Assembly (NCBI GenBank): GCA_019359245.1
Contig: JAHHHR010000011.1
Coordinates: forward strand, 62,001-126,000
From: Nostoc desertorum CM1-VF14
Lineage (GTDB): Bacteria > Cyanobacteriota > Cyanobacteriia > Cyanobacteriales > Nostocaceae
Length of the DNA stretch: 64,000 nucleotides
Direction of reading: 5' to 3'
The translations under genes were made by a program, and so were the position numbers. Position 1 is the first letter of the stretch; every line of letters begins with the position of its first letter. Below the pieces are notes generated by a model that saw nothing but the letters and a program-made list of their open reading frames with translations, searched no databases and was not told where the DNA came from. Positions 17,328-25,745 of the stretch are shown in pieces.

Positions 17328-17678
17328 ATGAAATACACTTTTGATATTGTAGGAGTATCTCCACTTTTGCAGTTTTTTAATCACCAACAGAAAAATGGGC
17401 AAAAATCACCTCATCAAGGGGTGGAATACTTGGGAATGCATACATGTACGCTAGATACGTTTCTAGAATCAGTGGAATTAGTTCCAGCAAAGTGGGATTG
17501 GAATCTCGATCAAGTAGTAGATACCGTGATTCAGTTTTGGTTGAACAACTCAGACAGTATTCGTTATTGGAAAGTACGATTAAGTGATGCTGGTAAGGAT
17601 AATTTACTAGTGGCAAGATTGGCGGATATCACCGCCTTACAAGCTGAATTTGAATCCTTACTAGATAAGGAGTGGTAA
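17328..17678 (+). CDS. Unknown 116-residue protein downstream of CIRCE
   Basis: Small soluble protein, family not recognised, but it looks like a conserved cyanobacterial protein. It begins MKYTFDIVGVSPLLQFFNHQ and has an aromatic-rich middle (VPAKWDWNLDQVVDTVIQFW). The C-terminal helix is rich in Ala/Leu (ADITALQAEFESLLDKEW). There is no signal peptide, membrane segment or Cys cluster. A strong ribosome site (CTGGGAG) precedes the ATG. The CIRCE operator and promoter upstream point to HrcA-controlled heat-shock induction, so a stress or chaperone-accessory role is a reasonable inference. Confidence 0.75.
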   Translation: MKYTFDIVGVSPLLQFFNHQQKNGQKSPHQGVEYLGMHTCTLDTFLESVELVPAKWDWNLDQVVDTVIQFWLNNSDSIRYWKVRLSDAGKDNLLVARLADITALQAEFESLLDKEW

Positions 17679-17711
17679 AGAGATAGGTAGAATTGAAAAA
17701 GAATTCAGGGA

Positions 17712-17730
17712 CGGAGCAACTCCTGCTCCG
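17712..17730 (+). terminator. Hairpin after the CIRCE-linked gene
   Basis: CGGAGCA-ACTCC-TGCTCCG, perfect 7-base stem, 34 bases after the stop. A T-run follows only about 18 bases later, so this is a weak terminator or a small palindromic repeat. Confidence 0.45.
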
Positions 17731-18342
17731 CCTTCAGTCATAATCAACGCTTTTTTCTGTTATTCTCATTTTCAAGTGCTTTGAAAACTTTGAGATATGA
17801 GTTTTTTTCTCTCTTGGTTTGAATTTCTAATATATCTATTAACATAACTTCATTTTTAAATATCTAAAAAAACTTTAATTTTTGTATCCTCTAAACTTAC
17901 TATAAAAACGTCAATACCCACAATATAGCTTTACTGAGTGCGCTATAGAAAAATTAATAGTGTGTCTGCGTTTATTAATCTTGCGTACCGTTATTGTTCA
18001 TTCTGAACCTATTCTTTTAATGGTATTTTTTAAAACGTTACCCTTTGCTTTAATACTGATACAAATGTTACTTATGTGTATGCATACAAATCATGCAAAC
18101 CCAATACTTGCTAAACTTTCTGCTTGAGAATTTTTTGCCCTGGAAACAATTGCAAATTAAGGCTTTGAGATTGATAGCACCAAAAAATCCCAATTTAATT
18201 GGTCTAAAATATAGCCTTAAGTGTTGACAGTTTATAAATAATCGAATAACAAGGTGGCAGCAGCATTAAAAAAAGCGTTAGTGCATTCCTACCTAGAAAC
18301 TAATTAACGCCCTTCATTAAACTTCATACGGTTAACATAATT
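17731..18342. other. AT-rich gap without a supported gene
   Basis: About 600 bases with stops in all frames. I see T-rich runs and a GTATGCATAC palindrome at about 18078-18087, but no convincing gene, RNA or operator. It presumably carries the promoter of the 78-residue gene that follows. Confidence 0.4.
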
Positions 18343-18579
18343 ATGCCAGAAAATACAGATTACAAAGCTTCTAAATCAGACAATCAGGTTATTGCTTATA
18401 AAGAACGCCTCAATTCTTGGGCGATCGCTCGTCTACTTCCTAATACGCAACGCGAGATCGTTGCTCGCTTCCGCAGCCGTTCTGATGCCGAAGGCTATAT
18501 GCGGCACCTCTCCCAGGAAAGACCAAATGCTTCTTACATGGTTGTTTTTGATTGTCAACGCCAAGAAGTTGTAATTTAA
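18343..18579 (+). CDS. Small conserved-looking unknown protein, 78 residues
   Basis: Protein with a hydrophilic N-terminus (MPENTDYKASKSDNQVIAYK), then WAIARLLPNTQREIVARFRS, SDAEGYMRHLSQ and a final strand SYMVVFDCQRQEVVI. The alternating helix-strand pattern suggests a compact alpha/beta domain. Such small proteins are common in filamentous cyanobacteria, but I know no function. The HIP1 site (GCGATCGC) within it and normal codon use argue for a resident gene. It stands alone. Confidence 0.65.
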   Translation: MPENTDYKASKSDNQVIAYKERLNSWAIARLLPNTQREIVARFRSRSDAEGYMRHLSQERPNASYMVVFDCQRQEVVI

Positions 18580-19162
18580 AGTATAAGTGTAGGTAATAAA
18601 CCTATCTTGAAAATAGAGAACAGGGAAAGAGATTTTCGTTTTTAATTGTGCTTACATAGCGGGTGCTCTGTCTTCACTCTGTTCATTAACATCCTCTTGC
18701 AAAATAGACTTTTGCGCTCTTGTGGCGAAAAGGGAAGGGTTAAAGGAAAAAAATTCAATTTCTTTAACCTTTGCTCTTAATCCCTTTTCTTGTGATCATG
18801 GGCGTAACTTACTTAAAAGTAGGCTTACAGGAAACCTACTTCTAAGTATTTATACATTTGTATAAAAAAATTCAAAATGCGTGAGTGTAACTCATCGGAG
18901 ACATCATTTACAACTCCAGATTGCAATTCACGCTTCATTTAAGAATTCTAAATGCTGTCAACGAGCATATCAACCTTTATATTTTACGTTTTGAAGGCAC
19001 CACTAACTAAGCCTGACGGCTATAGTTGGGGATTCTTTTGCTAAAAAATAGCATTACCAGAAACACTGGCGTTCTCAGTATATCGTTGGAACTTTTGCCT
19101 ACGAAGACAAAGAGTAAAAAATTAGTAATGTCGTAAATCACTAATAATTACTAATATCTTAT
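18580..19162. other. Gap with two inverted repeats
   Basis: No gene seen. Contains hairpins GGTTAAAG/CTTTAACC at 18739-18769 (stem extended by the A/T-rich interior) and AAGTAGG/CCTACTT at 18817-18841. Either could terminate transcription of the 78-residue gene. Confidence 0.5.
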
Positions 19163-19480
19163 TTAAGCTGACGGCTCTATCTTTTGAAATTCTTGAATTG
19201 CTTTGATATGGGCTTGATTCACTTTTACATGCTCCTCTACTGCTTCTGAAAATACTTTTGTTGAAGGATCTTCCGTTAATCTGTGCGCCAAATCTTGAAA
19301 TTTCTGTGCGTGCTCATGCATGGTTTCTCCATAGGCTTCAATACGTTTTTTTTGTTCCGGCTCAATTTGGCTATCTTTTTCTAAACTTTTACCCAACTCT
19401 TGTATTTCTTTACTATGCTCAACTGATTTTTGAGCATGTTTTTGTGCTGTCTCTATAGTCTGCTTTGAAATTTGATGCAT
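19163..19480 (-). CDS. Small helical coiled-coil protein, 105 residues
   Basis: Almost wholly alpha-helical and highly charged: HQISKQTIETAQKHAQKSVE, HSKEIQELGKSLEKDSQI, KRIEAYGETMHEHAQKFQDL and HVKVNQAHIKAIQEFQKIEP. Heptad-like spacing of hydrophobics suggests a helical bundle or coiled coil. It is rich in His, Gln, Glu and Lys, with no Cys, signal or membrane segment. I do not recognise a family. It stands alone on the minus strand, 19 bases after repeat-free AT-rich DNA. Confidence 0.6.
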   Translation of the reverse strand: MHQISKQTIETAQKHAQKSVEHSKEIQELGKSLEKDSQIEPEQKKRIEAYGETMHEHAQKFQDLAHRLTEDPSTKVFSEAVEEHVKVNQAHIKAIQEFQKIEPSA

Positions 19481-19691
19481 AATGAATGTTAATTGGAACT
19501 ATAAAATAGAAGTCATCTCGCCTATCTCTAAAAGTTAGTGAAAACTCACTACTATAAAAATCTCATGTTTCAAAAACATTTTAGATGCTATCGAAAACCT
19601 GGCTAACCAGGGCTATTCAATTATAAAAAGCTGCTTGAGTATGTCTAGAGTGTGAGAAATTTTGTTTCCTTCACTCCTATCTCGCAGAAGC

Positions 19692-20310
19692 ATGACAACA
19701 GAATTAAGAATTCTGGGAATTAATGTTAGTAAGTCGAGTATAACCACTCACATTTTAACACAATACCCAGAGGGCGGATTACAGAGACAGCATTCAAGCC
19801 TTACATGAGCGTGTTTGAGAAGTTCGGGTTTGGGTTGCGAGTGCGATCGCCAGAATTTATCCTTTTGAATCGTTTCTGGGTGTTAACGGCAGCCCCGTTA
19901 TTAAGTACGAAATGCGGGAGGTGAAGAAAACGGAGCGCGAACGTCAAAACGGAGAAACCATCGTGAAGCGATTAGCTGGCGATACCAAACGAATTAAACA
20001 CAACCGCAGCCGCGACACTTTCAAAATGAGGTTAGGTATGGGTACTTGTCTTAGAACAGTCCGGTGATGGTTTGTTTGAAAAACCCAGCGGTTCCTCGCT
20101 GTGCAGAATCAGTTTGTGGCAGTATGTGCTGACTGGTGTAGAAACTGGCAGGGTACCAGAGAATTGATTAACTACCGCGACTCGCTCAAAGCTAACGTCA
20201 CTGAACAAGGTGAAAAGTTGCTAGGTGGTAAGCACATCCAGGGAAAGCTCATGAGCAAGGTAGTTAACCTACTGTTCCAAGAATTGTGTAAAGTCATTCC
20301 CGTGACCTAG
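19692..20310 (+). pseudogene. Decayed gene remnant(s), possibly mobile-element derived
   Basis: Several disjoint frames give protein-like pieces. From 19692: MTTELRILGINVSKSSITTH, which resembles the start of RNase-H-fold transposases (LGIDVSK) but has Asn in place of the usual catalytic Asp. From about 19771, in another frame: ADYRDSIQALHERV, an in-frame TGA where CGA would fit, then VRVWVASAIARIYPFESFLG, KYEMREVKKTERER and KRLAGDTKRIKHNRSRD. From about 20047, after a frame change: LEQSGDGLFEKPSGSSLC. The last open part is 20101-20310. The number of stops and shifts shows long decay. The family of the middle part is not recognised. Confidence 0.55.
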
Positions 20311-20413
20311 ATGTTTATAAGCCTTCATCCAAATGAAAGGCTATAAACCTAAAGTTTCAGTTACCCTGAAGTTAGTTGCCCAGCTAGTATTGATCCTTTT
20401 ATAGATAGAATCG

Positions 20414-21607
20414 ATGACTAAACAAAATTCTAGAATTTGTATCCTTGGCGGAGGCTTTGGTGGCCTTTACACAGCCTTGCGCTTAAGTCAGCTCCCTTGG
20501 GAATCTACGCAAAAACCCGAAATTGTTCTAGTAGATCAAAGCGATCGCTTCCTATTCTCTCCCTTACTTTACGAATTACTCACTGGCGAACTACAAACCT
20601 GGGAAATTGCCCCACCGTTTGAAGAACTTTTACAAGGCACAGGGGTGCGTTTTTATCAAGGGGTTGTGTCTGAAATCGACATCGAGCAGAAACAAGTAAA
20701 TGTACAGAACGGGCCAGAAATCCCTTACGATCGCTTAGTACTGGCGCTAGGAGGTGAGACACCGCTAGATTTAGTCCCAGGTGCAACTGCCTACGGCTAC
20801 CCATTCCGCACAATCTCTGATGCCTATCGTTTAGAAGAACGCCTGCGATTTTTAGAAGAATCGGATGTTGATAAAATTCGGGTGGCAATTATTGGAGCTG
20901 GCTACAGTGGTGTAGAGTTAGCCTGTAAGTTAGCCGACCGACTAGGTGAAAGAGGACGCTTTCGGATCATTGAAATTGCTGACCAAATTTTGCGAACTTC
21001 CCCAGAGTTTAATCGGGAAGCAGCAAAAAAAGCAATAGATGCCCGTGGTGTGTTTATTGATTTAGAAACCAAAGTCGAATCAATAGAGCAAAATTCCATT
21101 TCCCTAGAGTACAAAAACCAGTTAGACACTATTCCCGTGGATTTAGTAATTTGGACTGTGGGAACTAGGGTTGCGCCCGTGGTAAAATCTCTTCCCCTAA
21201 AGCAAAACCAGCGTGGTCAAATCAGCACTACATCAACTTTACAAGTACTTGAGCATCCAGAAATCTTTGCCTTGGGAGATTTAGCAGACTGTCATGATGC
21301 TGAAGGACAGCAAGTCCCCGCCACCGCACAAGCCGCTTTTCAACAAGCTGATTATACTGCTTGGAATATCTGGGCAACTCTGACTAATCGCCCCCTCCTT
21401 CCCTTCCGCTATCAACAGTTGGGAGAAATGATGGCACTAGGAATAGACAACGCTACTCTCACTGGTTTGGGAATGAAACTAGATGGCCCCTTGGCATCCG
21501 TCGCCCGGCGGATTGCTTATTTATATCGGCTGCCAACTTTAGATCATCAACTCAAAGTTGGTTTTAATTGGCTAGTGCGTCCGATCATAGAAACACTTTC
21601 TCGGTAA
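20414..21607 (+). CDS. ndbB: Type II NAD(P)H dehydrogenase, NdbB-like
   Basis: Single-subunit FAD enzyme that passes electrons from NAD(P)H to a quinone on the membrane. It has 397 residues. FAD-binding ICILGGGFGGLYTALRL lies at the N-terminus, the second Rossmann motif VAIIGAGYSGVELACKL near residue 160, and the FAD-closing IFALGDLADC near 290. A C-terminal amphipathic segment, ASVARRIAYLYRLPTLDHQL, probably binds the membrane. Length and sequence fit the cyanobacterial NdbB group, whose Synechocystis member has been linked to demethylphylloquinone reduction in vitamin K1 synthesis; that specificity is from memory. The gene stands alone. Confidence 0.8.
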   Translation: MTKQNSRICILGGGFGGLYTALRLSQLPWESTQKPEIVLVDQSDRFLFSPLLYELLTGELQTWEIAPPFEELLQGTGVRFYQGVVSEIDIEQKQVNVQNGPEIPYDRLVLALGGETPLDLVPGATAYGYPFRTISDAYRLEERLRFLEESDVDKIRVAIIGAGYSGVELACKLADRLGERGRFRIIEIADQILRTSPEFNREAAKKAIDARGVFIDLETKVESIEQNSISLEYKNQLDTIPVDLVIWTVGTRVAPVVKSLPLKQNQRGQISTTSTLQVLEHPEIFALGDLADCHDAEGQQVPATAQAAFQQADYTAWNIWATLTNRPLLPFRYQQLGEMMALGIDNATLTGLGMKLDGPLASVARRIAYLYRLPTLDHQLKVGFNWLVRPIIETLSR

Positions 21608-21639
21608 CTGAAGGTTGGGCATTGGGCACTTGTACTGAA

Positions 21640-21750
21640 CGTACTCCTACGGAGCAAGCTACGCGTAGCGTCTTGTAAAGAAGAGGACTTACGCATTGCT
21701 GTGCCCCTACAGCATCGTCTATTTCCGTAGTTTACCGCCGTAGGCATCGC
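21640..21750. repeat. GC-rich interspersed repeats after ndbB
   Basis: Holds TCCTACGGAGCAAGCTACGC/GTAGCG palindromic repeats and, at 21725-21750, CCGTAGTTTACCGCCGTAGG then CATCGC. The last element has 25 identical bases in the coding sequence of the SDR pseudogene at 61207-61232. Confidence 0.75.
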
Positions 21751-21865
21751 AGGATAATTTGCTTTATTTCTTTCCGCCAACCTACTTAGGAGATGCTAGA
21801 CTCTACCCACAGAAGCTCTAAACAAGCCAAAATCTAACATTCAACATTCAAATTTTTAAACTTTG

Positions 21866-22510
21866 ATGGAACAACCGAAAGTTATTTTTTTAGATGCTGT
21901 GGGTACACTCTTCGATGTCAAAGGTAGTGTGGGTAAAGTTTATAGCCAGATAGCCCAAGAATTTGACGTTAAAGTTTCAGCTGAAACATTGGATACAGCC
22001 TTCATCAAAAGCTTTAAAGCAGCGCCGCCGCCGATATTTCCAGATGCAGAACTGCAAGATATTCCCCAGCGCGAGTTTGATTGGTGGCGGATAATTGCTC
22101 TTAACACTTTTGAAAGTGCGGGTGTCCTCAAGGAATTTCCTGACTTTTCGGCTTTTTTTAGCGAACTTTACATCCATTTTGGCACTGCCGAACCGTGGTT
22201 TGTCTATCCGGATGTCTTACCAGCTTTAATCAACTGGCGGCGGTTGGGAGTTACCTTGGGGGTGCTATCCAATTTTGATTCTCGGATTTACTCAGTATTG
22301 CAAAGTTTGGGATTGAGAGAGTTTTTTACTTCTGTCACCATTGCTACCCAGGTACGTGCAGCTAAACCAGATCCTCAAATTTTTGCCATTGCTTTAGATA
22401 AACATCAATGTTCTCCAGAAGCAGCATGGCATATTGGCGATAGCATTATAGAAGATTACCACGCGGCTAGAGCAGCTGGACTCAGAGGTGTTTGGATCAA
22501 CCGTCACTAG
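21866..22510 (+). CDS. HAD-superfamily hydrolase, REG-2/HDHD3-like
   Basis: A 214-residue HAD subfamily IA protein. Motif I is VIFLDAVGTLFDVKG with the nucleophilic Asp, motif II LGVLSNFDSR, motif III the Lys in VRAAKPDPQIF, motif IV HIGDSIIEDYHAA. The second Asp of the usual DxDGT is replaced by Val (DAVGT), as in the REG-2-like branch, so general acid catalysis may differ from ordinary phosphatases. I start at the ATG at 21866; a TTG one codon earlier is less likely. Substrate unknown. Confidence 0.85.
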   Translation: MEQPKVIFLDAVGTLFDVKGSVGKVYSQIAQEFDVKVSAETLDTAFIKSFKAAPPPIFPDAELQDIPQREFDWWRIIALNTFESAGVLKEFPDFSAFFSELYIHFGTAEPWFVYPDVLPALINWRRLGVTLGVLSNFDSRIYSVLQSLGLREFFTSVTIATQVRAAKPDPQIFAIALDKHQCSPEAAWHIGDSIIEDYHAARAAGLRGVWINRH

Positions 22511-22661
22511 TACTGCAAGGCGGAAGTCAAAATTCAAAAGTGTTATGGAATAAACTCTTTAGAGATTTTAAATAAATAACAAACTTTCACATACCTTTAG
22601 GAAAATTCAGCCACCATTTTGCTCACTTCAGAACTCCGTTCATCCACCTCAAAGACCCATT

Positions 22662-22763
22662 TATAGCGGTTCTCGTTTACGTGAGGTACACCCCTAGGGG
22701 CACAGCATATTCCCTACACCTTGGAATATAATGTTGTACCGCATTTGAATGGGAACCGCTATA
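22662..22763. mobile_element. MITE-like element with TATAGCGGTT inverted repeats
   Basis: 102 bases bounded by TATAGCGGTTCTC and GGGAACCGCTATA. The inverted homology continues inward to GTGAGGTAC / GTACCGCAT, giving about 28 bases of imperfect terminal repeat. No coding capacity. A non-autonomous element; a short TA-type target duplication is possible but not clear. Confidence 0.65.
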
Positions 22764-22774
22764 TTTCAAGTCCC

Positions 22775-22900
22775 AATACAACTCTTGGAGAGGCTACGCG
22801 CGAAGCTGTAGCTATGCCGCAAGCTTTACGGCTTCTCGTAAAGACGCTACGTGTAGCTTGCTTCACTGTAGGAGTACGCTCAGTACAAGTGTTCACTTCT
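22775..22900. repeat. GC-rich interspersed repeat cluster
   Basis: GTAGCTATGCCGCAAGCTTT, ACGGCTTCTCGTAAAGACGC and TACGTGTAGCTTGCTTCACT, partly palindromic and related to 2095-2190. Lies directly after the MITE-like element, 78 bases before the Tab2-like gene. Confidence 0.75.
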
Positions 22901-22977
22901 CAATGTCCAATGCTGCCCCAACACTCGTATGATCAAAATATCAGGAAAACATAACAGCCATATTTTTACCGCAAAAC

Positions 22978-23838
22978 ATGGGCAGTATTTGGGAAATCGA
23001 TTTTTACTCCCGTCCGATTTTGGACGATAATCAGAAAAAAATTTGGGAAATCTTAGTCTGTGAAAGTCCCTTAGATATAAGCACAAAAGTAGATTCTTTG
23101 TTTCGCTATGCTCAATATTGTCCTAGTACCCAGGTAAATTCGGGTTGGTTACGGACAGCGTTGCAGGAGGCTATTAACCAAGCTGGAAAAGCACCAATTA
23201 AAATCCGCTTTTTCCGCCGCCAAATGAACAATATGATTACTAAAGCTTGCCAAGACTTGGGAATTCCCGCCCAGCCTAGCCGCCGCACTTTGCTTCTCAA
23301 CCAATGGTTAGAACAGCGCATGGAGGAAGTGTATCCTCAAGAAGCAGGGTATCAAGGGGGGACTAATCCCTCAGTCCGCTTGGAGAAACCTTTGCCGCAA
23401 CGTTTACCAGATGCTTTAGAAGGGCAACAATGGACATTTGTTACTTTAGATGCTGCGGATTTTGCTGAGATGCCAGAGTGGGAAATTGGCTTTGGTGAAG
23501 CTTTCCCCATAGAATTGGCGAAAGTTTCACCTGAAGCCCGTATTCCTGGGATTTTGATTTTCTCACCTAGAGCGTTGCCCTTAGCAGCCTGGATGTCTGG
23601 TTTGGAGTTGGCTTTTTTAAGATTTGACACTAGTGAAGAGGCAAGATTGCTTTTAGAAACTGGTGTTAGTGAAAGCTGGATTGTGGCAAATATCAAAAAA
23701 CCTCAAGTCTTAGCAGAAGCCAAAGATTTTGAAGAAACCAAGCAAAAAGCTAACGGCGTGCATTTTATCGGTGTGCAGTCTGATCCCAACGCACAGTCTT
23801 TTGCTGGTTTTTGGCTGTTGCAAGAGGTTAATCTTTGA
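22978..23838 (+). CDS. Tab2/Atab2-family RNA-binding-like protein
   Basis: A 286-residue protein matching the Tab2 family (also called DUF1092). It starts IWEIDFYSRPILDDNQKKIW, has RFFRRQMNNMITKACQDLGI, RIPGILIFSPRALPLAAWMS in the C-terminal half, and ends FAGFWLLQEVNL. In algae and plants Tab2/Atab2 bind psaB message leaders and help translate photosystem reaction-centre subunits; the cyanobacterial role is less defined. Full length with no break. The gene is preceded by mobile and repeat DNA and followed by a G-rich tandem repeat. Confidence 0.85.
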   Translation: MGSIWEIDFYSRPILDDNQKKIWEILVCESPLDISTKVDSLFRYAQYCPSTQVNSGWLRTALQEAINQAGKAPIKIRFFRRQMNNMITKACQDLGIPAQPSRRTLLLNQWLEQRMEEVYPQEAGYQGGTNPSVRLEKPLPQRLPDALEGQQWTFVTLDAADFAEMPEWEIGFGEAFPIELAKVSPEARIPGILIFSPRALPLAAWMSGLELAFLRFDTSEEARLLLETGVSESWIVANIKKPQVLAEAKDFEETKQKANGVHFIGVQSDPNAQSFAGFWLLQEVNL

Positions 23839-23863
23839 AAATGGGGAGTGGGGAGCGGGGAGT

Positions 23864-23917
23864 GGAGCAGGGGGAGCAGGGGGAGCAGGGGGAGCAGGGG
23901 GAGCAGGGGGAGCAGGG
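23864..23917. repeat. 9-bp tandem repeat GGAGCAGGG, six copies
   Basis: Six perfect copies of GGAGCAGGG, preceded by GGGGAGTGGGGAGCGGGGAG. Strand asymmetry is extreme (almost no C on the top strand), so G-quadruplex formation is possible. Confidence 0.95.
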
Positions 23918-24156
23918 GAGGCAGGGGGAGAATGACAAATGACTAGATTCGTTGAGACATGACAATGATTTGGGATAATTAACTGCGTCCATCAGTGTTG
24001 ATTTACGTTTCAAATGATAACTGTAAGGAAACGCTGATGATTTTTGGATGGTTATCTGCGTTCATTAGCAGAAAGTCTGGTCGTCGGCTTTTAGCGATCG
24101 CACTTTCTTCAACGTGCGTTGATATGCGGTTCAAAATCCACAATTCACTAAGGATC

Positions 24157-25470
24157 ATGGGTTCTGAAAATTTGTCACAAGATACACTAGCCGAACAGTT
24201 GCTGGAACTAGCTAGAAAATCTGGAGCAGAAGCTGCTGAGGTGTATCAGTCGCGATCGCTTTCTCGTCCAGTGTTTTTTGAGGCAAACCGACTCAAACAG
24301 CTAGAAACTAACCAATCTGAAGGTACAGCACTACGGCTTTGGCGAAACGGGCGTCCGGGACTCACGGTGGCTTACGGTTCTGTACTAGCCGAAGTGATGG
24401 TGGAAAAAGCTCTAGCACTAAGTCAGCTAAATGAACCAGAAGCAGTAGAATTAGGCTCTAACTTTCAGCCCTCCTACCCAGATTTAGGGGAAAGTGTGCC
24501 GATAGAGATTTTGGTAGACTGGGGCAAAGAAGCGATCGCACTCATCCGCGATGCCTATCCCGATGTTGTTTGCAATGGTGACTGGGAATGTGATATTGAA
24601 ACTACCAGAATAGTCAATACTAAAGGTTTAGATTCTTACTACACCGATACTACTCTCAACTGCTATATATCAGCAGAATGGGTGCGCGGTGATGATTTTT
24701 TAAGTGTTTCCGATGGTCAAACCAAGCGGGGCGAACTCCACCCTGAAATATTAGCTAACCAAATTTTACAACGGTTAATTTGGGCCAGAGAAAATGTCTC
24801 ATCTCCTAATGGTCGCGTCCCGGTTTTGTTCACTTCTAAAGCAGCTGATATGCTTTGGGGCACTGTGCAAGAAGCTTTGAATGGCAAGCGAGTCTTAGAA
24901 GTAGCTTCCCCTTGGGGAGAACGCCTGGGTAACCCAGTAATTGCACCCAGTCTCACCCTCTACCAAGACCCAGAAGCCGGCCCTTACAGTTGTCCTTTTG
25001 ATGATGAAGGCACTCCCACCAAATCTTTAGTATTTATCCAAAACGGAACTTTACAGCATTTTTATGGCGATCGCACCACCGGTCGCCAACTAGGTACTGG
25101 CACTACTGGAAATGGTTTCCGTCCTGGTTTAGGTAGCTATCCCACCCCTGGTTTATTTAATTTTCTGATCCAACCAGGTTCAGCATCACTACCAGATTTA
25201 ATTCAAGAACTGGGTAATGGCTTAATTGTGGATCAAATGCTGGGTGGTGGCGGCAGTATTTCTGGAGATTTTTCAATCAACGTTGATTTAGGCTATCGCG
25301 TCCAAAATGGCCACGTAATTGGGCGCGTTAAGGATACGATGGTTGCAGGTAATGTCTACACAGCTCTCAAGCAATTGGTTACACTAGGTAATGATGCTGA
25401 TTGGAATGGTTCTTGTTATACTCCATCTCTGATAGTAGAAGGGCTATCTACCACGGGGAGAAGCAATTAA
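24157..25470 (+). CDS. TldD/PmbA-family metalloprotease-like protein
   Basis: 437 residues from the ATG at 24157 (MGSENLSQDTLAEQLLELAR). A longer in-frame start at 23995 adds 54 residues unlike the family and is less likely. Features are the N-terminal domain SGAEAAEVYQSRS...FFEANRLKQLE, the central DADYPDV-like segment near GDWECDIETTRIVNTKG, and the C-terminal beta domain with PFDDEGTPTKSLVFIQNG, GSISGDFSINVDLGYRVQNG and RVKDTMVAGNVYTALKQL. This is the PmbA/TldE-like branch. In E. coli TldD and TldE act as a heterodimeric protease on small peptides; no partner gene is next to this one. Confidence 0.88.
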   Translation: MGSENLSQDTLAEQLLELARKSGAEAAEVYQSRSLSRPVFFEANRLKQLETNQSEGTALRLWRNGRPGLTVAYGSVLAEVMVEKALALSQLNEPEAVELGSNFQPSYPDLGESVPIEILVDWGKEAIALIRDAYPDVVCNGDWECDIETTRIVNTKGLDSYYTDTTLNCYISAEWVRGDDFLSVSDGQTKRGELHPEILANQILQRLIWARENVSSPNGRVPVLFTSKAADMLWGTVQEALNGKRVLEVASPWGERLGNPVIAPSLTLYQDPEAGPYSCPFDDEGTPTKSLVFIQNGTLQHFYGDRTTGRQLGTGTTGNGFRPGLGSYPTPGLFNFLIQPGSASLPDLIQELGNGLIVDQMLGGGGSISGDFSINVDLGYRVQNGHVIGRVKDTMVAGNVYTALKQLVTLGNDADWNGSCYTPSLIVEGLSTTGRSN

Positions 25471-25654
25471 ATAATTCGTAATGCTAATACTCGCCTCGTG
25501 CGAGAAGCAAGCTACATAATTCGTAATTAAGTACAGGAATTATATGGTATTATATTATACTATTTGACGGGTTTTCAAGCATCCTCTGAGATTCCACCGA
25601 ACAGCTTTTTGGTACAGACTTGTAATCCAAAATCGTTTGCCTGAGCAAAGCCGT

Positions 25655-25725
25655 ACCACTTCTCTACGAGACGCTCCGTGAACGTGGAAGCAAGCTATGC
25701 ATAGCGTTCCACAGGAAAGTCCAAA
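25655..25725. repeat. GC-rich interspersed repeat
   Basis: CTCTACGAGACGCTCCGTGA then ACGTGGAAGCAAGCTATGCA and TAGCGTTCCACAGG. Partly palindromic, same broad type as 21640-21750. The whole gap 25471-25745 otherwise holds no gene. Confidence 0.65.
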
Positions 25726-25745
25726 ATCTAAAATTCAAAATTGCT

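Noticed and set aside
23995..24156. 54-residue N-terminal extension of the TldD/PmbA-like protein
   Set aside because: The extension has no resemblance to the family; the internal ATG at 24157 matches the expected start.
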